From assembly GCF_000949635.1 (NCBI RefSeq), contig NZ_BAFN01000001.1, positions 1,488,001-1,552,000 of the forward strand: a stretch of DNA of 64,000 nt, in the 5' to 3' direction. Below are positions 27,489-35,682 of this stretch, piece after piece (position 1 is the stretch's first letter; the number at the start of each line of letters is the position of its first letter). The translations under genes were made by a program, and so were the position numbers. This DNA is from Candidatus Brocadia sinica JPN1 (GTDB taxonomy: Bacteria > Planctomycetota > Brocadiia > Brocadiales > Brocadiaceae). Below the pieces are notes generated by a model, which saw only the letters and a list, made by a program, of their open reading frames with translations, searched no databases and was not told the DNA's origin.

Positions 27489-29147
27489 TTGCGAAGTGAC
27501 AAAATTACTAAGGGGCTTGAACGCGTTCCGGCTCGAGCACTTTTGTATGCAACGGGTTTAAGCAGAGAAGATTTGGGTAAGCCGTTCATTGGAATTGCTA
27601 GCAGTTTTACAGATCTTATTCCTGGCCATGTGCACATGCGACCGCTTGAAAGGGCAATCGAAAAAGGAATCCATGCGGGTGGCGGCGTTAGCTTTATTTT
27701 TGGTGTTCCAGGTATTTGTGATGGGATTGCGATGGGTCATGCTGGTATGCGTTATTCCCTTGCATCAAGAGATCTTATTGCCGATATCATTGAGTGCGTA
27801 GTGAGTGCCCACTGTTTGGATGGGTTGGTAATGCTGACTAATTGTGACAAGATTACTCCGGGTATGTTGATGGGGGCTGCCAGGCTGGATATCCCTGGGA
27901 TAGTTGTGACTGCTGGTCCGATGATTTCTGGGCGCTATGGTAAACAGAAGTTGTCGTTAGTGAAAGATACCTTTGAGGCGGTTGGAAGAAGGCGCAAAGG
28001 AGAGATTAGTGATGAAGAACTGTCTTGCCTGGAGATGGATGCTTGTCCCGGGCCTGGCTCATGTCAGGGTCTCTACACCGCTAATACTATGGCCTGTGTA
28101 TCTGAGGCATTGGGGATGTCGTTACCAAGATGTGCCGCGTCTCTGGCAGTTTCTTCAGAAAAAGAACGGATTGCTTATAAGAGCGGACAGCAGGTGGTTG
28201 AATTGGTTAGAAAAGGCATTACTGCCAGGAAGGTTATGACTCGGGAAGCGTTTGAGAATGCCATAATGGTTGACATGGCACTCGGTGGTTCTACCAATTC
28301 CTGTTTACATATACCGGCAATTGCTAAAGAGGCAGGGGTGGAGGTCGATTTAAAGTTGTGTGATTCCATCAGTGCGAGGACTCCTCACATAACAAGCTTG
28401 CAGCCAGGGGGAGAATATTTATTAGAGGACCTGTATTATGCAGGGGGTATTCCTGCGGTCATGAAACGTTTGTGTGACGGCTTGAATGACTGTGCTACGG
28501 TTAGTGGTTTAAGTGTAAAAGAAATTGCAGAGGCAGCAGAAGTTTATGATGAGGATGTTATCAGAACAAAAGAAGATGCGTATCATAAGGAAGGTGGAAT
28601 TGCTGTCTTGTATGGAAGTTTATCACCTGATGGCGCCGTGGTTAAGCAGACCGCCGTATCCGAGAAGATGATGAAGTTTAAGGGTGTGGCGAAGGTATTC
28701 GATAGCGAAGAAACTGCAATGGCGGCCATTATGGGTTCACAGATCAATAGTGGTATGGTTGTGGTGATACGTTATGAAGGGCCGCGCGGGGGGCCGGGAA
28801 TGAGAGAGATGTTGTCTCCTACCGCTGCACTTGTTGGTATGGGTTTGGGAGAATCTGTGGCGTTGATTACGGATGGGCGTTTTTCGGGCGGTACACAGGG
28901 ACCGTGTATCGGACATGTATCCCCAGAAGCTATGGTTGGTGGCCCTCTCGCATTGGTAGAAGATGGAGACGAAATAATTATAGACATTCCCGGGCGAAGA
29001 ATGGATCTGAATGTTCCGGAAAAAGTGCTCGTAAAACGTAAGGCAAAATGGGTACCGCCCAGGCCGAAGGTGATGCAGGGGTTGTTGGCGAGATATGCAA
29101 AATGTGTAACCTCTGCTGACAAAGGAGCGGTATTGACGGTAGAATAA
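27489..29147 (+). CDS. ilvD: dihydroxy-acid dehydratase
   Basis: Iron-sulfur dehydratase of valine, leucine and isoleucine synthesis. The product (552 residues from the chosen start) shows [44 protein letters not shown] (cluster Cys), [18 protein letters not shown] (second Cys motif), [22 protein letters not shown] and [22 protein letters not shown] at 27489 yields the family-typical N-terminus MRSDKITKG and has AAAGG upstream; a TTG at 27459 would add ten residues. No ilvBHC genes are adjacent. Its promoter is clear. Confidence 0.95.
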   Translation: MRSDKITKGLERVPARALLYATGLSREDLGKPFIGIASSFTDLIPGHVHMRPLERAIEKGIHAGGGVSFIFGVPGICDGIAMGHAGMRYSLASRDLIADIIECVVSAHCLDGLVMLTNCDKITPGMLMGAARLDIPGIVVTAGPMISGRYGKQKLSLVKDTFEAVGRRRKGEISDEELSCLEMDACPGPGSCQGLYTANTMACVSEALGMSLPRCAASLAVSSEKERIAYKSGQQVVELVRKGITARKVMTREAFENAIMVDMALGGSTNSCLHIPAIAKEAGVEVDLKLCDSISARTPHITSLQPGGEYLLEDLYYAGGIPAVMKRLCDGLNDCATVSGLSVKEIAEAAEVYDEDVIRTKEDAYHKEGGIAVLYGSLSPDGAVVKQTAVSEKMMKFKGVAKVFDSEETAMAAIMGSQINSGMVVVIRYEGPRGGPGMREMLSPTAALVGMGLGESVALITDGRFSGGTQGPCIGHVSPEAMVGGPLALVEDGDEIIIDIPGRRMDLNVPEKVLVKRKAKWVPPRPKVMQGLLARYAKCVTSADKGAVLTVE

Positions 29148-29195
29148 AAAGGTCGTGCGGGAGTTTTATATACGTAAATCTCCTGAAGTGGATGC

Positions 29196-29269
29196 TACCC
29201 GGTGGTGTAATGGTAACACTAGAGATTTTGGTTCTCTCATTGGAGGTTCGAGTCCTCCCCGGGTAGCCA
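29196..29269 (+). tRNA. tRNA-Gln (anticodon TTG)
   Basis: A 74-nt cloverleaf: acceptor TACCCGG / CCGGGTA, D-arm with TGGTAACAC, anticodon stem AGAGA / TCTCT around the loop TTTTGGT (anticodon TTG), T-arm GGAGG-TTCGAGT-CCTCC, discriminator G and an encoded CCA end. Confidence 0.96.
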
Positions 29270-29328
29270 TTGTATTTTATATAGGGAAAAAATAACGCTC
29301 GGCGGTTTTGTGTCTTTTTTTGAAGAAG

Positions 29329-30315
29329 ATGAAAATGGGAAAAACCACAGCGGTTATTCTTGCGGCAGGAAAGGGAACGCGTATGCGATCCCCGATTCCC
29401 AAGGTGCTGCACGAAGTGTGTGGAACGACCCTTTTGGGATGTGTTATTGAGGCTGTACAAGAGGCAGGGATTTCGCAGATAGTTGTAGTCGTAGGAAACA
29501 AAAAGGACGCAGTAAAAGATAGCCTTCGAGGGGTGCCGGTTAAAATTGTAGAACAGCAGGAGCAATTGGGAACGGCGCATGCCGTAATGGCTGTAAGGCA
29601 TTTTCTTTCCGATATGAGCGGTGTTGTTACGGTGTTAAATGGGGATGCTCCTCTTGTAAAGCCACAGACAGTGAAAAGGTTGGTTGCTGTGCATGCTGAG
29701 ACTAATGCAGATGTGGCGTTGTTGACCGCCTGTTTGAATAGACCGCAAGGATATGGTCGGGTGTGTAGGGATGCTCGTGGATATATAAATGGAATTATCG
29801 AAGAGAGTGAGGCAAGTGCAGACGAATTAAAGATTAGAGAAATCAATGTCGGTATGTATGTATTCAGAGTACCTTCCCTTTTGGAAGGTCTGGATGCTAT
29901 TGCGCCCCATAATAAAAAAGGCGAGTTATATTTGACTGATATTATCTCGATCTTTTACGATAAAGGGAAGAAGATTGTGGGGCTTGAAGGTATAGATACT
30001 ACTGAGGTCTTGGGAATAAATACCCAGCGGGAGTTAGCTGAGGTAAATCGAATAAGACATGATGAAATAGTGCATTTTTTTATGGATAAAGGCGTGACCA
30101 TTGTAGACCCCGCAAGTACGTTTATTGAAAACCATGTCGAAATTGGGGAGGGAACGAAGGTGTATCCCTTTACCTATATTTGCAAAAACGTGGTCGTTGG
30201 TCATCGGTGTCGTATTGGGCCTTTTGCATATTTAAAGTCTGGTATAAGGATAGAAAATGATACAGATGTCTGTAATATGCTGGAGAAAAGTAGGGCTTTT
30301 TTCTGTGAGAGATAG
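29329..30315 (+). CDS. GlmU-like UDP-GlcNAc pyrophosphorylase, short form
   Basis: A 328-residue protein. The N-terminal uridylyltransferase domain is complete: VILAAGKGTRMRSPIPKVLHEV, EQQEQLGTAHAV, LNGDAPLV, QGYGRV, EINVGMYVF and NKKGELYLTDII. The left-handed beta-helix starts (IENHVEIGEGTKVYPFTYI) but stops after a few coils, and the C-terminal acetyltransferase half of bifunctional GlmU (usually about 450 residues) is missing. The stop is clean and prs follows 9 bases later, so this looks like a natural short form; acetylation would need another enzyme. ATG at 29329 or 29335 is the likely start. Confidence 0.9.
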   Translation: MKMGKTTAVILAAGKGTRMRSPIPKVLHEVCGTTLLGCVIEAVQEAGISQIVVVVGNKKDAVKDSLRGVPVKIVEQQEQLGTAHAVMAVRHFLSDMSGVVTVLNGDAPLVKPQTVKRLVAVHAETNADVALLTACLNRPQGYGRVCRDARGYINGIIEESEASADELKIREINVGMYVFRVPSLLEGLDAIAPHNKKGELYLTDIISIFYDKGKKIVGLEGIDTTEVLGINTQRELAEVNRIRHDEIVHFFMDKGVTIVDPASTFIENHVEIGEGTKVYPFTYICKNVVVGHRCRIGPFAYLKSGIRIENDTDVCNMLEKSRAFFCER

Positions 30316-30324
30316 AAAAATAAC

Positions 30325-31296
30325 ATGGATAAAAAAAGAAAACTGGATGAAATAAACCATTTAAAGATTTTTTCAGGAAATGCAAATCCTGCTCTGGCAA
30401 GGAGAATTTGTGACCACCTGTCGATTCCAGTTGGAAATGCCTATGTTGGTCGTTTCCCCGATGGAGAAATTGACCTGAAAGTAAATGAAGATGTTCGTGG
30501 TGCTGATGTGTTTTTAGTACAACCGACATGTCCTCCTGTTAATGAGAATTTGACGGAACTGCTTGTATTTATAGATTGTCTCAAGAGGGCATCGGCTGCA
30601 CGGATTACGGCCGTATTGCCGTATTATGGATACGCAAGAAAAGACAGAAAAGACGAGGGGCGCGTGCCCATAACGGCAAAATTGGTAGCGAATCTTATCA
30701 CCGAAGCGGGTGCCGACCGTGTGCTTACCGTGGACTTGCACGCGGCTCAAATTCAGGGATTCTTTGATATTCCGGTTGACCACTTGCTGGCTTTTCCTGT
30801 ACTTTCAAAATATTTTGAAAGGTTAAAATCAGAGGATCTGGTGGTGGTGACGCCCGATGTCGGAGGTATAAAACTGGCCAGAAATTATTCAAAGAAATTA
30901 GAGATCAAGATGGCGATTGTGGATAAGCGAAGGGTAGGGCCGGAAGAGACTGAAGTTGGATTTGTAATAGGTGATGTAGCCAATAAAAATGTTGTAATGA
31001 TTGATGATTTGATAGCCACGGGGGGTTCAATTGCTCAGGCTGCAAACGTCCTGAAAGAAAAGGGTGCCAGGGATATTTATGTGGGTGCCACCCACCCTGT
31101 GTTTTGTGGTGCCGCAGTGGAAAAATTATCGGTCGCACCGATTAAGGAAATTGTAGTAACAGATACGATACCCCTTAACGAAAAAGCGAAAGGATTAGAT
31201 AGTAAAATAAAAGTATTATCTATTTCCGGGCTTTTAGGAGATGCGATTATGAGAATTCACCGTCACGAATCGGTGAGTTCTCTCTTTGTTTATTAA
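30325..31296 (+). CDS. prs: ribose-phosphate pyrophosphokinase (PRPP synthetase)
   Basis: Makes PRPP from ribose 5-phosphate and ATP. The 323-residue protein carries IFSGNANPALARRI, GRFPDGEIDLKV, YYGYARKDRK, the catalytic loop, VLTVDLHAAQIQGFFDIPVDHL, and the PRPP-binding signature VVMIDDLIATGGSIAQAA. Length and motif order are normal for class I enzymes. It heads the prs-rplY-pth gene order common in bacteria. Confidence 0.97.
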   Translation: MDKKRKLDEINHLKIFSGNANPALARRICDHLSIPVGNAYVGRFPDGEIDLKVNEDVRGADVFLVQPTCPPVNENLTELLVFIDCLKRASAARITAVLPYYGYARKDRKDEGRVPITAKLVANLITEAGADRVLTVDLHAAQIQGFFDIPVDHLLAFPVLSKYFERLKSEDLVVVTPDVGGIKLARNYSKKLEIKMAIVDKRRVGPEETEVGFVIGDVANKNVVMIDDLIATGGSIAQAANVLKEKGARDIYVGATHPVFCGAAVEKLSVAPIKEIVVTDTIPLNEKAKGLDSKIKVLSISGLLGDAIMRIHRHESVSSLFVY

Positions 31297-31319
31297 TTTA
31301 TATTTTTGGAGTGTGATAG

Positions 31320-31964
31320 ATGGCGATTTTCGATTTAAAAGCGGAAAAAAGAACAACGAAGGGAAGTAAAGGAGTTAAAAAACTAAGAATGGTTGGAGAA
31401 ATTCCAGCTATGTTATATGGTCATAAACAAGATAATGTAATGCTTTGTCTGAAGGAAGATGAATTTACGCGTATATTGCACACCGGAACAAGGATGATCC
31501 GTTTAACATATGACAAGAAGAAGGAATCGGCACTTATAAAAGAGGTGCAATATGATAATCTTACAGACCGTGTACTTCATGTGGATTTTTCGCGTATCGA
31601 TCTGGATGAAAAGGTAAAGCTGCGAGTGCCAATTGAGCTGGCTGGGGAATCGGTTGGCGTGAAAGAAGGTGGCGTATTGACCCATGTCATGAAGGATATA
31701 GAAATAGAATGTCTTCCAACTGCAATACCAGAAAAGATAAAAGTAAATATATCAGAATTAGGTTTAGGCAAGGCTATCCATGTTAAAGAATTATCTGCGA
31801 TGGAGGGTATACAGTATACGTCGGATGCTGAGGCAGTTGTTGTATCTATTCATCAGGTTGTGGAGAGAAAAGCCCTGCCTGAAGAGGAACTGCTGGCAGA
31901 GCCTGAAGTTATCGCCAAGAAACCGAAAGAGGGAGAAGAAGCAGAGCCGGAGAAAAAGGTTTAG
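31320..31964 (+). CDS. rplY: 50S ribosomal protein L25 (Ctc/TL5 type)
   Basis: A 214-residue long-form L25: N-terminal 5S rRNA-binding barrel (GVKKLRMVGEIPAMLYG, RMIRLTY, VLHVDFSRIDLDEKVKLRVPI) plus the C-terminal TL5 domain (VGVKEGGVLTHVMKDIEIECLPTAIPEKI). The tail (from EEELLAEP) is an acidic, lysine-rich extension. GGAG precedes ATG. It is 23 bases after prs. Confidence 0.95.
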   Translation: MAIFDLKAEKRTTKGSKGVKKLRMVGEIPAMLYGHKQDNVMLCLKEDEFTRILHTGTRMIRLTYDKKKESALIKEVQYDNLTDRVLHVDFSRIDLDEKVKLRVPIELAGESVGVKEGGVLTHVMKDIEIECLPTAIPEKIKVNISELGLGKAIHVKELSAMEGIQYTSDAEAVVVSIHQVVERKALPEEELLAEPEVIAKKPKEGEEAEPEKKV

Positions 31965-31975
31965 TGTGTGTCTGA

Positions 31976-32530
31976 ATGAAAATTATTGTTGGACTGGGCA
32001 ATCCTGGAGAAAAGTATTTAAAGACGAGGCATAATTTTGGCTTTATGATAATTGACCGACTAGCGCAGCAGCTTGAAATGGTGTGTAATCAGAAAAAATT
32101 TCAGTCTTTCTTTTGTAAGAAGACTGTGGAACAGGAAGAGGTTGTACTTTTAAAGCCGCAAACATTTATGAACCTGAGCGGGAGTGCTGTGAGGGAAGCA
32201 GTGGATATGTATAAATGTGCATTACAAAACCTCATGGTTGTATGTGATGATTTAGATTTACCTTTGGGAAAAATACGCATCAGGCGCAACGGTGGTTGCG
32301 GAGGGCATCGGGGTTTGGAATCCATCGCTGCTGGTTTGGGAACCACAGGTTTTTCCCGATTGAAGGTTGGGATAGGACGCCCTGCCGTGGGAGATCCAGG
32401 CAACTATGTGCTTTCCGTGTTTTCATGGAAAGAGGAAGTAATAGCGTTGGAAATCACCGAAAAGGCTTGTCTTGCCCTGAAATCTTGGATTTTTGAAGGG
32501 ATCGAGGCGTGTATGAACAAATTTAATTAA
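31976..32530 (+). CDS. pth: peptidyl-tRNA hydrolase
   Basis: Recycles peptidyl-tRNA. The 184-residue protein has the Pth core: VGLGNPGEKYLKTRHNFGFMIID with catalytic His20, KPQTFMNLSGSAVREA, VVCDDLDLPLGKIRIRRNGGCGGHRGLESI (catalytic Asp and substrate loop) and LKVGIGRP. It follows rplY by 11 bases. Confidence 0.97.
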   Translation: MKIIVGLGNPGEKYLKTRHNFGFMIIDRLAQQLEMVCNQKKFQSFFCKKTVEQEEVVLLKPQTFMNLSGSAVREAVDMYKCALQNLMVVCDDLDLPLGKIRIRRNGGCGGHRGLESIAAGLGTTGFSRLKVGIGRPAVGDPGNYVLSVFSWKEEVIALEITEKACLALKSWIFEGIEACMNKFN

Positions 32531-32612
32531 AACGGGCCTTTTGTTGTTTCTCTGTAGAGGTAGAAAGAATTTTTGAGTTTTCGTAAAATATTAAAAGTAG
32601 GAGGATAAGAAT

Positions 32613-33035
32613 TTGAGGATGTATGAAGGATTGTTTTTAATCGATAATGCACATGCCAATATGGAATGGGATACTGTAGTCAAACATATCCATGATATTC
32701 TGCAAAAGAACGGTGCGGAGATCCTGAAAACTGAAAAATGGGGTGAAAAAAAGTTGGCATACAAGGTCAGTGGGCATAAGCGTGGAACATACCTGCTGAT
32801 CCATTTTAATGCAAAAAATACAGCTATAGCACTGATCAAAAGAGATTTTCAGCTTTCTGATTATATTGTTCGTTCCCTTATTGTAAAAGATGATAAGATT
32901 GAAGAGTTGTCTCAAATAGGTGTAATCGAAACAGTAGTAACAGCGGAAAAGGATGCCAGCAAAATGCCTGAAAGTGCAGGTGCTGATGTATCGGAAAAGA
33001 ATGATGTGTCTGTAAATATTGCAGATAAAGGATAG
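32613..33035 (+). CDS. rpsF: 30S ribosomal protein S6
   Basis: A 140-residue S6 with the core YEGLFLIDN, KTEKWGEKKLAYKVSGHKRGTYLLIHF and DYIVRSLIVKDD, plus an acidic C-terminal extension. TTG at 32613 is chosen because AGGAGGA lies eight bases before it; ATG at 32619 is slightly too far. It begins the rpsF-ssb-rpsR-rplI-dnaB run. Confidence 0.95.
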   Translation: MRMYEGLFLIDNAHANMEWDTVVKHIHDILQKNGAEILKTEKWGEKKLAYKVSGHKRGTYLLIHFNAKNTAIALIKRDFQLSDYIVRSLIVKDDKIEELSQIGVIETVVTAEKDASKMPESAGADVSEKNDVSVNIADKG

Positions 33036-33143
33036 AATTTTAAAGACGCAGGCCGTACTTATGGGTTCATAACGTCTGAATGACGGTTTATAAATGCATC
33101 TTATAAAGGGGTAGATAAAAAGTTTTTTCAAAAGGAGCAAAGT

Positions 33144-33584
33144 ATGGCAAGCCTTAACAAAGTCTTTCTCATGGGAAATCTCACTCGGGACCCGGAACTG
33201 AGATATACCCCTGCGGGATTGGCGGTTGCAAGTTTCGGAATTGCGATTAACAGGGCGTGGACTGCTAAAACTGGAGAACAAAAGGAAGAAGTATGTTATG
33301 TCGATATCAATATCTTCGGGCGCAGGGCGGAGGTTGTTGGTGAGTATTTCAGTAAGGGAAATCCGATTTTCATTGAGGGGCGCTTGCAGTTTAATCAATG
33401 GGAAACCAAAGACGGGCAAAAGCGGAGTACGCTTCGTGTCGTTGCGGATAATTTCCAATTCATCGGAGGAGTGGCCAAGCGTCCCGAGGAAGGGATGGGT
33501 GCCTTATCGAAAGAAGGCAAGTCACCGGAGGGAGCACCTGAAGATATTAATCTTGATATTAATAATGAAGAAATACCATTTTAG
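33144..33584 (+). CDS. ssb: single-stranded DNA-binding protein
   Basis: A 146-residue SSB with one OB fold (LNKVFLMGNLTRDPELRYTPAGLAVASFGIAIN, VDINIFGRRAEVVGEYFSKG, IEGRLQFNQWE, RVVADNFQF), a Glu/Gly/Pro linker and the acidic tip ending EEIPF that recruits replication and repair partners. AAAGGAG precedes ATG. Its place between rpsF and rpsR is conserved in bacteria. Confidence 0.96.
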   Translation: MASLNKVFLMGNLTRDPELRYTPAGLAVASFGIAINRAWTAKTGEQKEEVCYVDINIFGRRAEVVGEYFSKGNPIFIEGRLQFNQWETKDGQKRSTLRVVADNFQFIGGVAKRPEEGMGALSKEGKSPEGAPEDINLDINNEEIPF

Positions 33585-33621
33585 AATTGTTTTGTAGAAT
33601 TTTCAAATAGGATGGAGAATT

Positions 33622-33843
33622 ATGAGTAAAAAAAGATTTAATAAAACAAGCAAATGCCGGTTTTGCAGGATGGGAATCGAGGAGGTAGATTACAAAGATA
33701 CGCAAAATTTACAAAAACTTACAACAACACAGGGAAAACTTTTTTCGAGAAAGCGTTCCGGGAATTGTGCCCATCATCAGCATTCGGTGAAGACTTCTAT
33801 TAAAAGGGCGAGATTTATGGCGTTGCTTCCATATGTGACTTAG
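33622..33843 (+). CDS. rpsR: 30S ribosomal protein S18, cysteine-rich form
   Basis: A 73-residue S18 with SKCRFCRMGIEEVDYKD, LFSRKRSGNCAHHQHSVKTSIKRARFMALLPY. Cys-x-x-Cys near the N-terminus with a later Cys-x-His-His suggests a zinc-binding (C+) form rather than the zinc-free paralog. It assembles beside S6 on the 30S platform. Confidence 0.95.
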   Translation: MSKKRFNKTSKCRFCRMGIEEVDYKDTQNLQKLTTTQGKLFSRKRSGNCAHHQHSVKTSIKRARFMALLPYVT

Positions 33844-33855
33844 GAGGGGATAATA

Positions 33856-34317
33856 ATGGAATTGTTGCTGAAAAAAAATGTAGATAAGCTTGGTATGATT
33901 GGCGATGTTGTAAAGGTGAAGGAGGGCTATGCCAGGAATTACTTGTTGCCAAAAGGGTTGGCGACTACGGTTTCTCCTGCTAACCTAAAACAGATAGAAA
34001 AAGAAAAAATAAAGATGGAGTTGCAGTTAAAGGAAGAAAGAGTACGGCTGCAGGGGGTATTGGAGAAAATTTCTGCTGCCTCTTGTACGATTTCAGCAAA
34101 GGCAAATGAAGAAGGCAGACTCTTTGGTTCTGTTGCGGCTGCTCAGATTGCGGATGCATTAGCAAAAGAAGGATACCCGGTGGACAAGGAAATGATAAAA
34201 CTAGATAGCCCAATAAAAGACTGTGGGGTGTTCAATGTTACAATTGCTTTGAATCCGGAATTGCAAACGAAGTGTAAAGTGTCAGTGGTAAAAGAGGATG
34301 TAGGTCAGCCAGAATAG
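33856..34317 (+). CDS. rplI: 50S ribosomal protein L9
   Basis: A 153-residue L9: N-terminal MELLLKKNVDKLGMIGDVVKVKEGYARNYLLPKGLA, a long central helix (LKQIEKEKIKMELQLKEERVRLQ) and a C-terminal domain with EEGRLFGSVAAAQIADAL and IKDCGVFNVTIAL. AGGAGGGGA precedes ATG. It ends 27 bases before dnaB. Confidence 0.96.
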   Translation: MELLLKKNVDKLGMIGDVVKVKEGYARNYLLPKGLATTVSPANLKQIEKEKIKMELQLKEERVRLQGVLEKISAASCTISAKANEEGRLFGSVAAAQIADALAKEGYPVDKEMIKLDSPIKDCGVFNVTIALNPELQTKCKVSVVKEDVGQPE

Positions 34318-34344
34318 GCATAGTTTCCCTTGAAGGAAGTGACG

Positions 34345-35682
34345 ATGGTTGTTGAGTCTATACTTGAGCGCACGTTGCCGCAGAGCATTGAGGCCGAGAT
34401 GAGTGTCCTGGGTGCGATGTTGCTGGATAATGAGATTATTAGCCTTGTTATACCAATAGTGAATAAGAAGAGCTTTTATAAAACGGCTCATCAGGAATTG
34501 TATCAGACAATAGTGGAGGTTTATGATAAGGGGCAAACGGTTGATCTTGTCGTTCTCAGAGAAGAACTGAAAAAGCGTTCATTGTTGGAGAAGGTTGGTG
34601 GTGTAGAATATTTAATGGATCTAGAGGAGGCCGTCCCCACAATAGGGAATGTAGAATTTTACGCGAATATAGTACGTGAAAAAGCCATCAAAAGGAATCT
34701 CATCGAAGTTGCAGCAACTATCCAAAAACAGGCCTTTGATGAAGGCTGCGATACCGGGAACCTGCTTGATAACTCAGAAAGGGCTATCTTTGATATCACC
34801 CAGAAGAAGTTCAATACCGCATCCACAAAACTAAACGAAATCCTCAAAGAAACATTTAGCCGCATTGAAAATCTCCATGACAGACAAAACAGATTAACAG
34901 GATTATCGACCGGTTTCTACGATCTGGATGATCTTACGTGTGGCCTGCAGGCATCGGAGCTCATTATTGTTGCAGCAAGGCCAAGCATGGGCAAGACAAG
35001 TCTTGCACTGAATATAATCGAACACGTGGGGGTGGTAGACAAGAAACCCGCCGTACTGTTTTCCCTGGAAATGTCAGCGCAGCAGGTAGCACAAAATATG
35101 CTTTGTTCCCATGCACGGATAGATGCGCACAAATTGAGAAAGGGTTTTTTAGAGGATAAGCAATGGAGTGATCTCTCGTATGGACTGGGATCGCTTTCAG
35201 AGTCGCCTATTTTTATCGACGATACGCCAGGTCTTACCGTATTGGAGTTACGTGCAAAGGCACGGAGATTGAAAGCTCAGTTTGATATCCAATTGGTTGC
35301 AGTGGACTATTTACAGTTAATGGAATCCTCGCGCGCGGAAAATCGACAACAAGAAATTTCCATAATATCACGCGGTTTGAAATCACTTGCCAGGGAATTG
35401 TCGATACCGGTAATTGTCGTATCTCAGTTAAACAGATCCGTGGAGTCCCGGGAGGGCCATAGGCCAAGGATGTCTGACTTGCGCGAGTCTGGGTCAATTG
35501 AGCAGGACGCGGATGTTGTTATCCTTTTGCACAGGGAGGATTATTACGATCCAGAAAAGAAGGATGGTACGGCAGAACTCATTATTGCCAAGCAGCGTAA
35601 CGGGCCTATAGGTGTGGTAAAATTGGCATTTCTTTCGCACTTCATGCGTTTTGAAAATTTAGCCTCCATGGGTAACAAATGA
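34345..35682 (+). CDS. dnaB: replicative DNA helicase
   Basis: A 445-residue DnaB. The N-terminal domain (PQSIEAEMSVLGAMLLDNE) is followed by the RecA-like motor: ARPSMGKTSLALNI (Walker A), VLFSLEMSAQQ, VAVDYLQLM (Walker B), SQLNRSVESREGHRPRMSDLRESGSIEQDAD and IAKQRNGPIG. No intein is present. ATG at 34345 is chosen with AAGGA seven bases before it, rather than the in-frame TTG at 34330. The stop overlaps the bamA start (ATGA). Confidence 0.96.
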   Translation: MVVESILERTLPQSIEAEMSVLGAMLLDNEIISLVIPIVNKKSFYKTAHQELYQTIVEVYDKGQTVDLVVLREELKKRSLLEKVGGVEYLMDLEEAVPTIGNVEFYANIVREKAIKRNLIEVAATIQKQAFDEGCDTGNLLDNSERAIFDITQKKFNTASTKLNEILKETFSRIENLHDRQNRLTGLSTGFYDLDDLTCGLQASELIIVAARPSMGKTSLALNIIEHVGVVDKKPAVLFSLEMSAQQVAQNMLCSHARIDAHKLRKGFLEDKQWSDLSYGLGSLSESPIFIDDTPGLTVLELRAKARRLKAQFDIQLVAVDYLQLMESSRAENRQQEISIISRGLKSLARELSIPVIVVSQLNRSVESREGHRPRMSDLRESGSIEQDADVVILLHREDYYDPEKKDGTAELIIAKQRNGPIGVVKLAFLSHFMRFENLASMGNK

